Below, one piece after another: positions 24,401-33,214 of a stretch of 39,024 nucleotides of DNA. The DNA lies in assembly GCA_947491475.1 (NCBI GenBank), contig CANLKN010000028.1, positions 1 to 39,024 of the forward strand. The letters are read 5' to 3'. The notes under the pieces were generated by a model that was given only the letters and a program-made list of their open reading frames with translations, was not told the DNA's origin and ran no database searches. The stretch is from Akkermansiaceae bacterium. GTDB lineage: Bacteria; Verrucomicrobiota; Verrucomicrobiia; Verrucomicrobiales; Akkermansiaceae. Position numbers and translations under genes: made by a program. Every line of letters starts with the position of its first letter. The first letter of the stretch is position 1.

Positions 24401-25528
24401 GACCGCCCGCTGGTGACGGATGGTGTCTTCCGTGTTGCCGGCAAAGTTCCCGAGTTATGGGATCCGGTCACGGGCAACCGGATGGACGCTCCGGTTTGGA
24501 GTGACGAAACGAATGGCCGCACGCGCATCCGGCTTGAGTTGGAACCCTTCGGCTCGGTGTTTGTGGTGTTCCGCCGCGAGCCGGATTCCAAGCCGCACCT
24601 GACTGGAGTGATGGAGGAGGAGATGAATCCTGTTAGAGGAACCGTCGAGGTGCGAAGCGCGATCCTCCACAATCTTGCCACCGGTCAAACCCTCGCCGAT
24701 CTCACCGGGCAGCTGCGTGGCAGGATCGAGGACGGCAAGCTGGCCGTGGATGCGCTTACGGTGGACCGCTGGTTCAACACGGTCGCCGAACGCAATCTGC
24801 GCATCGACATCGACGCGTCGTGGAATGGCGAGCCGCTGAAGCTGCAACTCATCCGCGGCGACACCCTGCAAATCCCGCCGCCACCGAAAGAAGCCGCCGC
24901 CGGATTCTTTGCCGCAGGCGCGGACGGTAAGTGCCGCTTGCTGGCTCGCGAAAACGGGGATTTCTCCCTCGCGTGGAGTGATGGCAAAACTACCCGCCAG
25001 TCTGTGAAAAACCTTGTCCCGCCGATCACGCTGGATGGGCCGTGGCAGGTGAATTTCGACCCCGCATGGGGCGGACCGGAATCGATTTCATTCCCCGCAT
25101 TGTCGGACTGGACGAAGCACGATTTGCCCGGCGTCCGCTACTATTCCGGCACGGCCGAATACATGATCCGCTTCCAGCTTCCGCCGCAGTGGATTGAGAA
25201 AAACGGAGCGGTCGAGTTGGATCTCGGTGCGGTGGAAACGCTGGCGGAAGTCCAGCTCAACGGAAAGGATCTGGGCATATGGTGGAAGCCGCCTTTCCGT
25301 GGAATCATCACCCCGGCGCTCATTGCCGGTGACAACGAGCTGCGCGTGCGCGTCACCAACCAATGGACCAACCGCCTCATCGGCGATGCCGCCCTGCCGG
25401 AGGAAAAACGCATCACACGAACCACCATGCGCCCGTATGGCGCGGACTTCCTGCTCGAGCCCTCAGGCCTGATGGGCCCCGTGAAGCTGCGCCGCCTGTC
25501 AGTGGTTCACACTCAGCCAAATCCATGA
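21437..25528 (+). CDS. GH106-type alpha-L-rhamnosidase, secreted, with inserted discoidin-like domain
   Basis: The start is placed at ATG 21437 (MIRHMMHRCLFPALAACAIF), giving a signal peptide and 1363 residues; the track start at 21386 adds sequence lying in the terminator loop and 5' region. The N-terminal motif 'ARPWVYWVWLRANLDREGL' with 'DLQALHRAGIRGVLV' is characteristic of GH106, as are 'GGPWV' and 'HIDSYENGEQNWT'. A discoidin/F5-8C-like insertion is visible at about 774-925 ('ITASSTFHGFDAQNLVNR'), making this protein about 145 residues longer than its neighbour. The end is a GH2-type sugar-binding sandwich ('LDGPWQVNFDPAWGGPE', 'VQLNGKDLG', 'LRVRVTNQWTNRLIGD'). Likely role: removal of alpha-L-rhamnose from pectic or algal glycans outside the cell. 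Its stop overlaps the next start as ATGA. Confidence 0.88.
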   Translation: MIRHMMHRCLFPALAACAIFSSTVPAAAEAAPAESVLSEQGFLNPPDSARPWVYWVWLRANLDREGLKADLQALHRAGIRGVLVMMINFGPIPQGPVEMHGDDFHSIVQETLREAARLGIEVSFFTQEGWSTTGGPWVPVEDSMQMKVWSELQVTAGTTNPTLMTPYQRHGFYRDVRVLAFPTPASEKNPLSKRHPVVRLADGTVANAAALWDGDAATSLSVPSGDGGAQLTIELSEPMDAGRLRFTPGSGPVLQGQPATLQVSDDGVHFRDVAAAIWPYYHPAALAYPCGDRWQGEADFKPVSARWFRLVLPHPELSLSALEILPPAAGDAPIPAADVIDLTAKLGPDGRLDWTAPAGDWTILRFGHTAIGSMNHPATPQGTGFEVDKLNGDALEKHVETGMLGRILREAGPLAGKTIKFAHIDSYENGEQNWTHGMETIFQKTRGYDPTAWLPALTGRTVESAGKTKAFQQDIRRTIADLWEENNYGKLAEVMKRHGMGMSNEPFGEFVADGMRVSGLAEMPMGEFWYRFGLPGDGYMTGPVKSASAGANLYGRKYVGMEAFTTGDWWDSSPATLKPLGDRAFADGANRMIFHNSPAQPSTDPREKPGLLWTNGIYFMRNLTWFEQSRAWLDYLSRCQFLLQQGHAVVDVVYYDGEGGHQYFNGAAGLQDAIGHGRKFDPADKLSLSRMSVRDGRLVLPHGQEYRVLALRDEQTMSLAVLEDVARLVREGATVVGAPPKAPSGMGATEEQKKRFHELVEALWGPVTEHKQPVRITASSTFHGFDAQNLVNRAQLNIPRDGVMDHALLQPALAWLSLDETQPVIELDLGKSLPSDRLLMWNHNAPGERARGIAKARIFTRESDTAEFELLGEFDLAAGPNDGSPASVAATIPLGGRSVRQVRIEALENHGDAQYTGLGAIEVIPVEDGSTGRAYGKGMVFSSGTGSPWNNAFARLKLAPDFESETTNLVFHHRKQAGEDWYFVSNQLDRPLVTDGVFRVAGKVPELWDPVTGNRMDAPVWSDETNGRTRIRLELEPFGSVFVVFRREPDSKPHLTGVMEEEMNPVRGTVEVRSAILHNLATGQTLADLTGQLRGRIEDGKLAVDALTVDRWFNTVAERNLRIDIDASWNGEPLKLQLIRGDTLQIPPPPKEAAAGFFAAGADGKCRLLARENGDFSLAWSDGKTTRQSVKNLVPPITLDGPWQVNFDPAWGGPESISFPALSDWTKHDLPGVRYYSGTAEYMIRFQLPPQWIEKNGAVELDLGAVETLAEVQLNGKDLGIWWKPPFRGIITPALIAGDNELRVRVTNQWTNRLIGDAALPEEKRITRTTMRPYGADFLLEPSGLMGPVKLRRLSVVHTQPNP

Positions 25529-28500
25529 CACCTGGATACCTCAGACATCTGGTTCTTGTTTCCGCGAGCGCCATTTTATTTTCCAACCTTCACGCTGCGG
25601 AGAATGCAGGCAAGCAGCAGCAGCTTGAGCAGTCGTTCGCAGCCCCCACGGAAACACGCAAGCCGTGGTGTTATTGGTATTGGATCAACGACCACATCAC
25701 CCGGGAAGGAATCACCAAGGATCTTGAAGCGATGGCGCGCGTCGGGATCGGCCAGGCGGTCATCGGCAATATTTATCTGGTCGGGATCTACGGCTACAAC
25801 GAACCGGCCGGAAACGTGAAAGTGCTGACTCCGGAATGGTGGCGCATGGTCGATCATGCCCTGACAGAGGGCAAACGCGTGGGCGTGGATATTTCAATGT
25901 TCAATTCGCCCGGCTGGGGGCAGGCCGGCGGACCGTGGGTGAAACCGGAGGATTCCAACCGTTATCTCGCGTTTTCCGAACTCCGGGTGATGGGACCGCA
26001 GAAGTTCATTGGAACTGTGCCTGCGCCTGGTGAGAATTTTCAGGATGTCGCACTGCTGGCCGTGCCGATGGCCGATCCCGCCAGCCTCGCGGAAGCGGGC
26101 GCGGCGCTCACCAGCACGCCGGCGATTCCAGAACCGGAAAACATGATCGACGGCAGCCGCGAAACAAGCGCCACCATTCCGGCCGGCAACTCGTCGCTGG
26201 ACATCACATTTCCCGAAGCGCGTGAAATCCGCAGTCTCGTGATTCAATTGGCGAAGCACGGCTGGAAGGGCGATGTCAAAGTGCAGTCGGAGCTGCCGGA
26301 TGGCACATGGCAGGATCTCGGCCACGTGAACGCCAACCGCTGGGATCCGAATCCCGCCGTGGGATTCCTCCCGGCCGGCCCGGTCTCGCTCGCGATTGAA
26401 CCGACCACCGCAAAACGGTTCCGGATTCAGTTTCTCGGTGTGGAAGGTGCCATGGAAATCTCAAACCTCCTGCTCACTCCCGGTGTCTGGATGGAACAAT
26501 TCACCGAGAAACAGCTTGGCCGCATCCATCCGGGGCCGCTCACCCCATGGAAGGAAAACATGTGGCCGCAACAGGCGGATGCCACGGGCAAGGCGTTCAC
26601 GACAGGCGACGTGATCGACTTATCTAACAAGATGTCACCTGACGGCTCGTTCACCTGGGATGTCCCGCCCGGCAAGTGGGCCATTCTCCGCGCCGGAATG
26701 CTTCCCACCGGAGCAAAAAACGGCCCGGCCTCGCCGGAAGGCACCGGTCTGGAAGTGGACAAACTCAATGCCGGCGCGGTGCGCAGGTTTTTCGACGCCT
26801 ACATGGGCAAGGCCGTCAGCATGGCGAGCGCCAGCGGCCATGAATCGCTGGCCTATGTGCACTCGGACAGTTGGGAAACCGGACCACCGGGATGGACGGA
26901 CGATTTCGAGAAAACGTTCGAGGCGCGTTACGGCTACAGCCCGCGCCCGTGGCTGCCTGTCCTTGCGGGGCGCGCCGTGAACAGCCGCGCGGATTCAGAC
27001 CGCTTTTTGTGGGACTATCGCCGCCACATCGCCGACCGCACCTCATCGGATTATGCCGGGGAACTGCGCCGCGCCGCCAATGAACACGGACTGCGATTCT
27101 CCTATGAGAACTACGGGCACTTCGGCTTTCCCGGAGAATTCCTCCAAATGGGAAAGAATGCCGATACCCTGCTCGGGGAGTTCTGGAAAGAGGGCGAACT
27201 CGGCACCATCGAACTGCGTGCGGCGTCTTCCGCCGCGAATATCTATGGGAAAAACCAGGTCTCGGCGGAAGCCTTCACTGCTGGCGGCCCCGCATTCCAA
27301 ATCACTCCCGCCGCGCTGAAAGCACGGGGCGACTGGGCATTTTGTGAGGGCATCAATCACTTCGTCCTGCATCTCTTCATCCATCAGCCGTGGAATGACC
27401 GCGTGCCAGGCATGAATGCGGAATTCGGCTTCGAATACAACCGGAGCAACACATGGTTTGAAAACAGCCGGTCCTGGATCGACTACCTGCGGCGCTGCGG
27501 CTTGATGCTGGAGCAGGGATTCCGGGTGGCGGACGCGGCGTATTTCATCGGTGAGGACGTGCCCAAGAATACCGGCATCCGCGATCCGGCCCTGCCGCCC
27601 GGCCGCGATTTCGATTATATCAACTCGGAGGTTCTCGCGACGGCCACCGTCCGCGATGGGCTGATCACACTGCCGCACGGCGTCGCCTATCCGGTGTTGG
27701 TGCTGCCGCCTCTCGATACGATGCGCCCGGAAGTCCTGCGCGCCATCCGCAACCTCGTCCTCGCCGGCGCCACCGTGCTCGGAAATCCGCCGGAACGCTC
27801 GCCGAGCCTGGAAAACCAGCCAAAAGCGGACGCCGAAGTCCGCCAACTGGCCGGAGAACTCTGGGGCAACGCTGCCGAACCGCTGCGCCAGGTCGGCAAA
27901 GGCCGCGTCGCGCGCGGCATGAGCATGGAGCAGGTTTATGCTTTGCTCAAACTGCCGCCCGATCTGGAAACCACCGTTCCAATCCTCCACACCCACCGCA
28001 GGGATGATCATAAAGACATCTACTTTCTAACAAACCAAGCCAGCGCCGATGTCTCCTTCGATGCGACCTTCCGCATCGATGGCAAAGCGCCTGAAATCTG
28101 GGATCCGGTGCATGGAACCATCATCCGTCCGGCGAATTATGACTTTGTCGATGGCCGGGTGCGCATGCCCATGCACCTCGGCCCGGCCGGTTCCGCGTTT
28201 GTCGTTTTTCGCGAGGGTAATCCGGCACCCGCCGCCGGGCAGCGTATCGTCGCCTTGCACAAGGACGGCCAGGCAGTTTCCACTTCAAAATCCAGTAACA
28301 ACGGCATGGAAATTATTTCCGCGAAATACGGGATTCCCGGAGATGATGCACGCACACTCGACGTCCGCGAAACCCTTTTGAAAGCGCTGAAGAGCGGTCA
28401 ACGTCAAATCCCAATCGCGTCGTTCGCCACGCCAAGTGATCCCGCGGTCGGTGTCGTGAAAACACTGCGCGCGGAACTGCGGGTGAATGGTGCATCCGTT

Positions 28501-29181
28501 CTGCTGGAGGGCACGGACCCCGAAACCATCGAACTGCCGCGCCTCCCGGCCGCGCCATGGCCGGCGGAGGCATTAATCAGTGCCGATGGCAAATCCACCC
28601 TGCGTATTTGGCAGCCCGGAATCTATGACATCTCGCTTGATGGCGGGAAAGTCCGGCAGATCGATACCCGCAATCTGGCCTCCCCACTCATCATCAACGG
28701 CCCGTGGCAGATTGCTTTTGAGCCCGCACGAGGCGGACCGGAGACCATCACATTTCCAGAACTCATGGATTGGACAAAACATGAACTGCCCGGAATCCGC
28801 AACTATTCCGGCAAGGCGCGCTACCACACCGAGTTCACGCTGTCGGCGGAAGTATCCAAACAACCGCTGATGCTGGATCTTGATGATGTGCGTGATCTTG
28901 CCACCGTGACACTGAACGGAAAAACATTCGCCACACTCTGGTGTGCCCCATGGCGGCTTGATGTCACCAGCGCCGTGCGTCCGGGAAATAACATCCTTGA
29001 AATCCAGGTCGTCAACACCTGGAACAACCGCCTCGTCGCGGACCATCCACTTCCACAAAACGAGCGGCTGACATTTCTCGCCGCCCCTACGGTCCGCCAA
29101 ACCGACCTGCTGCCCGCAGGTCTTCTCGGCCCTGTAAAGCTCCGCGCCGCACACGTGTTTTCATTGGCTCCATCTCCATGA
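25525..29181 (+). CDS. GH106-type alpha-L-rhamnosidase, secreted (second copy)
   Basis: The start is at ATG 25525, overlapping the upstream stop (ATGA), with a signal peptide directly behind it ('YLRHLVLVSASAILFSNLHA'); the track start at 25363 lies inside the upstream gene. The 1218-residue protein has the GH106 signature 'KPWCYWYWINDHITREGIT' with 'DLEAMARVGIGQAVIG', 'SPGWGQAGGPWVKPEDSN' and 'HSDSWETGPPGWTDDFE'. A discoidin-like segment sits at about 200-310. The C-terminal sugar-binding sandwich is present ('INGPWQIAFEPARGGPE', 'VTLNGKTFATLWCAPWRLDV', 'NTWNNRLVADHPLP'). It is clearly homologous to, but well diverged from, the preceding gene, which suggests two different rhamnosyl linkages or substrates. 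Confidence 0.9.
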   Translation: MTPGYLRHLVLVSASAILFSNLHAAENAGKQQQLEQSFAAPTETRKPWCYWYWINDHITREGITKDLEAMARVGIGQAVIGNIYLVGIYGYNEPAGNVKVLTPEWWRMVDHALTEGKRVGVDISMFNSPGWGQAGGPWVKPEDSNRYLAFSELRVMGPQKFIGTVPAPGENFQDVALLAVPMADPASLAEAGAALTSTPAIPEPENMIDGSRETSATIPAGNSSLDITFPEAREIRSLVIQLAKHGWKGDVKVQSELPDGTWQDLGHVNANRWDPNPAVGFLPAGPVSLAIEPTTAKRFRIQFLGVEGAMEISNLLLTPGVWMEQFTEKQLGRIHPGPLTPWKENMWPQQADATGKAFTTGDVIDLSNKMSPDGSFTWDVPPGKWAILRAGMLPTGAKNGPASPEGTGLEVDKLNAGAVRRFFDAYMGKAVSMASASGHESLAYVHSDSWETGPPGWTDDFEKTFEARYGYSPRPWLPVLAGRAVNSRADSDRFLWDYRRHIADRTSSDYAGELRRAANEHGLRFSYENYGHFGFPGEFLQMGKNADTLLGEFWKEGELGTIELRAASSAANIYGKNQVSAEAFTAGGPAFQITPAALKARGDWAFCEGINHFVLHLFIHQPWNDRVPGMNAEFGFEYNRSNTWFENSRSWIDYLRRCGLMLEQGFRVADAAYFIGEDVPKNTGIRDPALPPGRDFDYINSEVLATATVRDGLITLPHGVAYPVLVLPPLDTMRPEVLRAIRNLVLAGATVLGNPPERSPSLENQPKADAEVRQLAGELWGNAAEPLRQVGKGRVARGMSMEQVYALLKLPPDLETTVPILHTHRRDDHKDIYFLTNQASADVSFDATFRIDGKAPEIWDPVHGTIIRPANYDFVDGRVRMPMHLGPAGSAFVVFREGNPAPAAGQRIVALHKDGQAVSTSKSSNNGMEIISAKYGIPGDDARTLDVRETLLKALKSGQRQIPIASFATPSDPAVGVVKTLRAELRVNGASVLLEGTDPETIELPRLPAAPWPAEALISADGKSTLRIWQPGIYDISLDGGKVRQIDTRNLASPLIINGPWQIAFEPARGGPETITFPELMDWTKHELPGIRNYSGKARYHTEFTLSAEVSKQPLMLDLDDVRDLATVTLNGKTFATLWCAPWRLDVTSAVRPGNNILEIQVVNTWNNRLVADHPLPQNERLTFLAAPTVRQTDLLPAGLLGPVKLRAAHVFSLAPSP

Positions 29182-29194
29182 GCGAACCGCTCAT
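29178..29194 (+). repeat. 7-bp hairpin overlapping the GH106 stop codon
   Basis: ATGAGCG-AAC-CGCTCAT is a perfect stem with a 3-base loop and includes the TGA stop of the second rhamnosidase. There is no T-tract. It could be a weak terminator or an mRNA 3' structure before the next gene. Confidence 0.35.
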
Positions 29195-29328
29195 TGCTCA
29201 CGGAATCCACTACTTCGCGCCGACATTCGCGGACATGGACCTTCGCACATTCAACTGCCATCTCGGATGGTCCCTCACGTAAAAGCGTTTGCGGATCAGG
29301 GTATAGGCAGTAATCGTCACTCAAACCC

Positions 29329-32300
29329 ATGACACAAACGCTCTTTTTTCGCCATTTCAGGCAAGTTTCATACATGCTGACCGCCGCCCTGGTGCTGGGC
29401 GGCCAAGCACTGAACGCGCAAACCAACCTGCTTGCCAACGGCGGCTTCGAACTCGGCAATACAAATGGTTGGACCACCTTCGGCAACACGCTCACGGCAT
29501 CTACGGCGCAGAAGCGCACCGGAAGCTATTCCGGCGCGGCGACGAATCGGACGGCAACCAATCAGACGGCGGTCATTAACGCGCTGCCGCTGGTCACGGC
29601 GGGAAAAACCTACCGGTTTTCCGTGTGGGTGCGGCTCGCATCCGGATCGGCTTCAATGAGCCTGGTGCTGGCCCGGCAGGATGCCAATCCGCGGACCATC
29701 ACGACTCTGCATACCGTCACCGCGAACACGGGGTGGACCGAGCTCACGGGCACATTCACCCATGATCCGGTGGGTATTGCCACGGAACTTAACATTTATC
29801 CCACCTGCGCGAACGCCTCACGCAACCTTTATCTCGACGACGCCCAACTGGTGAGGGTGGACAACCTGCTGGCTAACGGCGGCTTCGAACTCGGCAACAC
29901 CAGCGGCTGGACGGCAGCAGGCTCGGCGATCAACGCATCCACCTCCGAGAAGCGCAGCGGTCAATACGGCGGCTTTGTTTCCGGCCGCACGGTGGAGTGG
30001 CACGGGGCATGGCTCAATGGTTTGCAGACGGTTCTGACGCCGGGCAAGACCTATCGGGTTTCCTTGTGGATCAAGCCGGCTGCCGGGACGGACATCGAGG
30101 TGCAATTGACGACCAAGCAGACGAACGGCGGCGCTGAGCCTGTATATGGGCCGGTCTTGCAACAGCGCGTCTGCACGGCAGGGGAATGGTCGGAGCTTTC
30201 CGGCGGATTCACTTATATCAATCCCGGGAACACCACTGAGTTGAGCTTTTTCGTTTACTGCTTGGACACCACACGCAGTTATTCCATCGACGATGCGGAG
30301 GTGCGCATTGACGAGTTGAGCGTGGACCTGGCGGTGACGGGGGCTCCCGTGACGCAAAAGGCGACGGGATTCCTCCATGGCCTGGGAGACACCGCGCCCT
30401 CGACTTCGTTCTATGAACCGCTGAAGCCGCGTATCCAGCGCTTTCCGGCATTCCTCGCCAACCCGAACATACTCGGCATCCCCACCGGATTCGGCTCGCC
30501 CGCCTACATGAACCGTCTGAAAGCCGTCGGCGCCAGACAGCAGGTCTTAATCTCCGATGAGTATATGTGGTTCGGTCATCACAATTCGTGGGGTTGGCCC
30601 GGAGATGCCGCCCACGATGGATACACCTCCTATCAGCTTTTGGATGAAAAAATCGACAGTCTCTTGGATCACGCGCTGGCGAATTTCCCGTCCTTGGCCG
30701 GCTGGCAGATCGAGTGGGACATCTGGAACGAGCCAGACTATGAATATTTCTGGGGAAGGTCCCAGGCGCAGTTCTTCGAGACATGGAAGCATGCCCACCA
30801 AAGGGTGCGCGCCAAGGATCCGAATGCGGTGATCGTAGGCCCGAGCATTGCTTTTTTTGTGACAAAGGGCGCAACCCAGATTCGCGGAGGTTGGCTCAAA
30901 GATTTCCTGATTTATGCCCGCGACAATAACGTGCTGCCGAACATCGTCAGTTGGCATGAGATGATGAACCCCAAGGAAATTCCCGCGCAGGTGCAGATGA
31001 TCAGGGATTTCATGGCTGCCAACGGCATCGCCGACCGTCCGATCGACGTGAATGAATACCAAGGCCCGGGCGAAAACCTGATGCTCAGCCCCGGCAACAC
31101 GATTTCGTTCCTAAGCAGTTTCGAGAGCACTGATGTCCGCCACGCCATCCGCGCCTGTTGGAATGAGGATGCCGCACAGACCGACGGAACCACCAATGGG
31201 CTTTTCCCGGGCCGATTGGACAATATTATGACCATGGCACCCTTCCAGCCGCGGGCGCAGTGGCATGTCTATCGCTCCTATGCTGATATGAGCGGCCGCA
31301 TGGTGCCGGTTGGCAGGGGTGGCTTTCTCAGCGGCCTGGCCTCGGTGAATGTCGCCACCGGCAACGCGCACATTCTCGTTGGCAATGATGGCACGCAGGC
31401 ATTCACCACGAATGTGACGATCCAAAACCTCTCCCAACTCGCGAATTTTTCCACCACCGGAAATGTGCGGGTGCGGGTGCGGGAGATTCCCTATTCCGGC
31501 CTGAACGCGCTGGGCGCTCCCACTGAAATCTCCAATGCCATTCTCACCCCGGCCGGCGACCAACTCGTGCTGCCACTGAGCGTCACCTCGCGCGCGGCCT
31601 ATGAAATCACCTTGCAAGCAATCGGACCGAAAACAGCATCCGCGGCAGACGACGATTGGAACGCACCCGCCACTTGGACCAACGGCATGCCCGTCAGCGG
31701 CGGCGCGACCGGTGTCATCCACAACGTGAGCTTCCAGACAGGAGATTCATGGACCGGCGGCGGATGGGAAAACGGCCTGCTCATCGGCTATGATTCGTGG
31801 GGCGCGAACTGGGAACTGAGCGGCAGCGGTTCGGGAATCCTCAATATCACCGGCGGTAATCTCACCACCGGTTATCTTGGCCTCGGGGCGGGTTTAAATG
31901 GCGGTTCGCAAACTGGCACCCTCAACATCTCCGGCGGCACGGTCACCGCCAATGACACGATGTTGATCGGTTGGTCGGCCGCAGGCGGGTCGTCCGTCAA
32001 TGTGAGCGGCGGCATTTTGAATCTTTCAGGAAACGCCGACACATTTGTGGTCGGTCATGGTGCCGCGGCAGCCATGAATGTCACCGGTGGCACGGTGAAC
32101 CTCGATCGCTCACTGGCTTTCAACAATGGCTCGATCCTCAACATCGGCGGCACGGGCCTTGTGAATCTCAATGCCGGCGGCAGCCTGAGCGCCTCGCCGA
32201 CGATCCAAAGCGGCGGCACACTCAGGTTCAACAGCGGAGCCGGTAATTCTAACAACAACCTGTTCGTCCAAGGTGGTACGGTCGATGTCAACGGCCTGAC

Positions 32301-33153
32301 CCTGGCTGCTGGAACCTGGGCCAACTATCTTTCCACCGCCGATGGCAACCGCATCCTCAACTCCAGTGCCTCGCCCGCCGTCATCGCCGATGGCAACACG
32401 CTGTGGCTATGGAACACTGTCTCGATGACTACCACCATCGAAACCATCGGCGATCTGACCATTCATTCGTGGATTACCGGCTCGCAAGGCCACTATGGAG
32501 GCATCACGAAAAACGGCTCCGGCATGCTCACTCTCACCAATCCCGCCAATGACTACACCGGCCACACGGTGGTGGGCGCGGGCATGCTCCGCCTGAACCA
32601 ACTCAGGCTGGCGGACATCGCCGATGTCCGGATCGCATCCGGCTCTCTGCTGGACTTGAATTTTTCCGGTACGGACAGCATCCGCAGTTTGTATATCAAC
32701 GGCGTGAAACAGGCCGGCGGGACCTGGGGTGCGACCGGTTCCGGCGCGCAAAACAACAGCGCCCTCATTGCCGGCGGCGGCATGTTGCTGGTTTCCGCCG
32801 GTGCGAAGTATGCCGACTGGGCGAACGACAACGGCATTCCCGGCGAACCCGCCACCGATGATCATGACGGCGATGGCATCAAGAATCTGGTCGAATACGC
32901 GCTGGGCTCGGATCCCGTTGTGGCATCCGGCTCACCATCCAGCGTGGTTGAAACCACGGTCACTTACCAGAAAGGAGCCGCCGCCGTGGCCAATGGCGAT
33001 GTGGGTTATGTGATCGAAACCTCCACCACTCTCGCCGCAGGCTCATGGACCGCAGTGACACCCGATGTGAACAACTCTACGTTGATTTCTTTCACTCTGC
33101 CTCCCAACTTGGATCGCGTCTTCGCCCGTCTGCGGGTCACCCAGTCGAATTGA
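29329..33153 (+). CDS. Chimeric secreted glycosidase: two CBM-like domains, GH39-like domain, autotransporter repeats, Ca-binding-like tail
   Basis: A 1274-residue protein. A signal peptide ('MLTAALVLGGQALNAQ') precedes two similar CBM4/9-type modules that each start 'LLANGGFELGNT.GWT' (about 32-170 and 183-325). A clan GH-A catalytic domain from about 345 to 660 resembles GH39: 'WQIEWDIWNEPDYEYFWG' (E468, likely acid/base) and 'PIDVNEYQGPGENL' (E576, likely nucleophile), plus a beta-sandwich to about 765. The next 350 residues are autotransporter-type strands ('GTLNISGGTVTANDTMLIGW', 'GGITKNGSGMLTLTNPANDY'). The tail is 'DHDGDGIKNLVEYALGSDP' followed by a beta domain ending 'FARLRVTQSN', the same type as in the protein at 17077-19347. 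An enzyme tethered at the cell surface is the likely meaning. It lies 147 bases after the rhamnosidases and may have its own promoter. Confidence 0.87.
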   Translation: MTQTLFFRHFRQVSYMLTAALVLGGQALNAQTNLLANGGFELGNTNGWTTFGNTLTASTAQKRTGSYSGAATNRTATNQTAVINALPLVTAGKTYRFSVWVRLASGSASMSLVLARQDANPRTITTLHTVTANTGWTELTGTFTHDPVGIATELNIYPTCANASRNLYLDDAQLVRVDNLLANGGFELGNTSGWTAAGSAINASTSEKRSGQYGGFVSGRTVEWHGAWLNGLQTVLTPGKTYRVSLWIKPAAGTDIEVQLTTKQTNGGAEPVYGPVLQQRVCTAGEWSELSGGFTYINPGNTTELSFFVYCLDTTRSYSIDDAEVRIDELSVDLAVTGAPVTQKATGFLHGLGDTAPSTSFYEPLKPRIQRFPAFLANPNILGIPTGFGSPAYMNRLKAVGARQQVLISDEYMWFGHHNSWGWPGDAAHDGYTSYQLLDEKIDSLLDHALANFPSLAGWQIEWDIWNEPDYEYFWGRSQAQFFETWKHAHQRVRAKDPNAVIVGPSIAFFVTKGATQIRGGWLKDFLIYARDNNVLPNIVSWHEMMNPKEIPAQVQMIRDFMAANGIADRPIDVNEYQGPGENLMLSPGNTISFLSSFESTDVRHAIRACWNEDAAQTDGTTNGLFPGRLDNIMTMAPFQPRAQWHVYRSYADMSGRMVPVGRGGFLSGLASVNVATGNAHILVGNDGTQAFTTNVTIQNLSQLANFSTTGNVRVRVREIPYSGLNALGAPTEISNAILTPAGDQLVLPLSVTSRAAYEITLQAIGPKTASAADDDWNAPATWTNGMPVSGGATGVIHNVSFQTGDSWTGGGWENGLLIGYDSWGANWELSGSGSGILNITGGNLTTGYLGLGAGLNGGSQTGTLNISGGTVTANDTMLIGWSAAGGSSVNVSGGILNLSGNADTFVVGHGAAAAMNVTGGTVNLDRSLAFNNGSILNIGGTGLVNLNAGGSLSASPTIQSGGTLRFNSGAGNSNNNLFVQGGTVDVNGLTLAAGTWANYLSTADGNRILNSSASPAVIADGNTLWLWNTVSMTTTIETIGDLTIHSWITGSQGHYGGITKNGSGMLTLTNPANDYTGHTVVGAGMLRLNQLRLADIADVRIASGSLLDLNFSGTDSIRSLYINGVKQAGGTWGATGSGAQNNSALIAGGGMLLVSAGAKYADWANDNGIPGEPATDDHDGDGIKNLVEYALGSDPVVASGSPSSVVETTVTYQKGAAAVANGDVGYVIETSTTLAAGSWTAVTPDVNNSTLISFTLPPNLDRVFARLRVTQSN

Positions 33154-33214
33154 TTTGAGACTGTTGCGTGAGGAGCAAAGAGCTTTGTCATTATGATTTC
33201 CAACACCAGAACCC

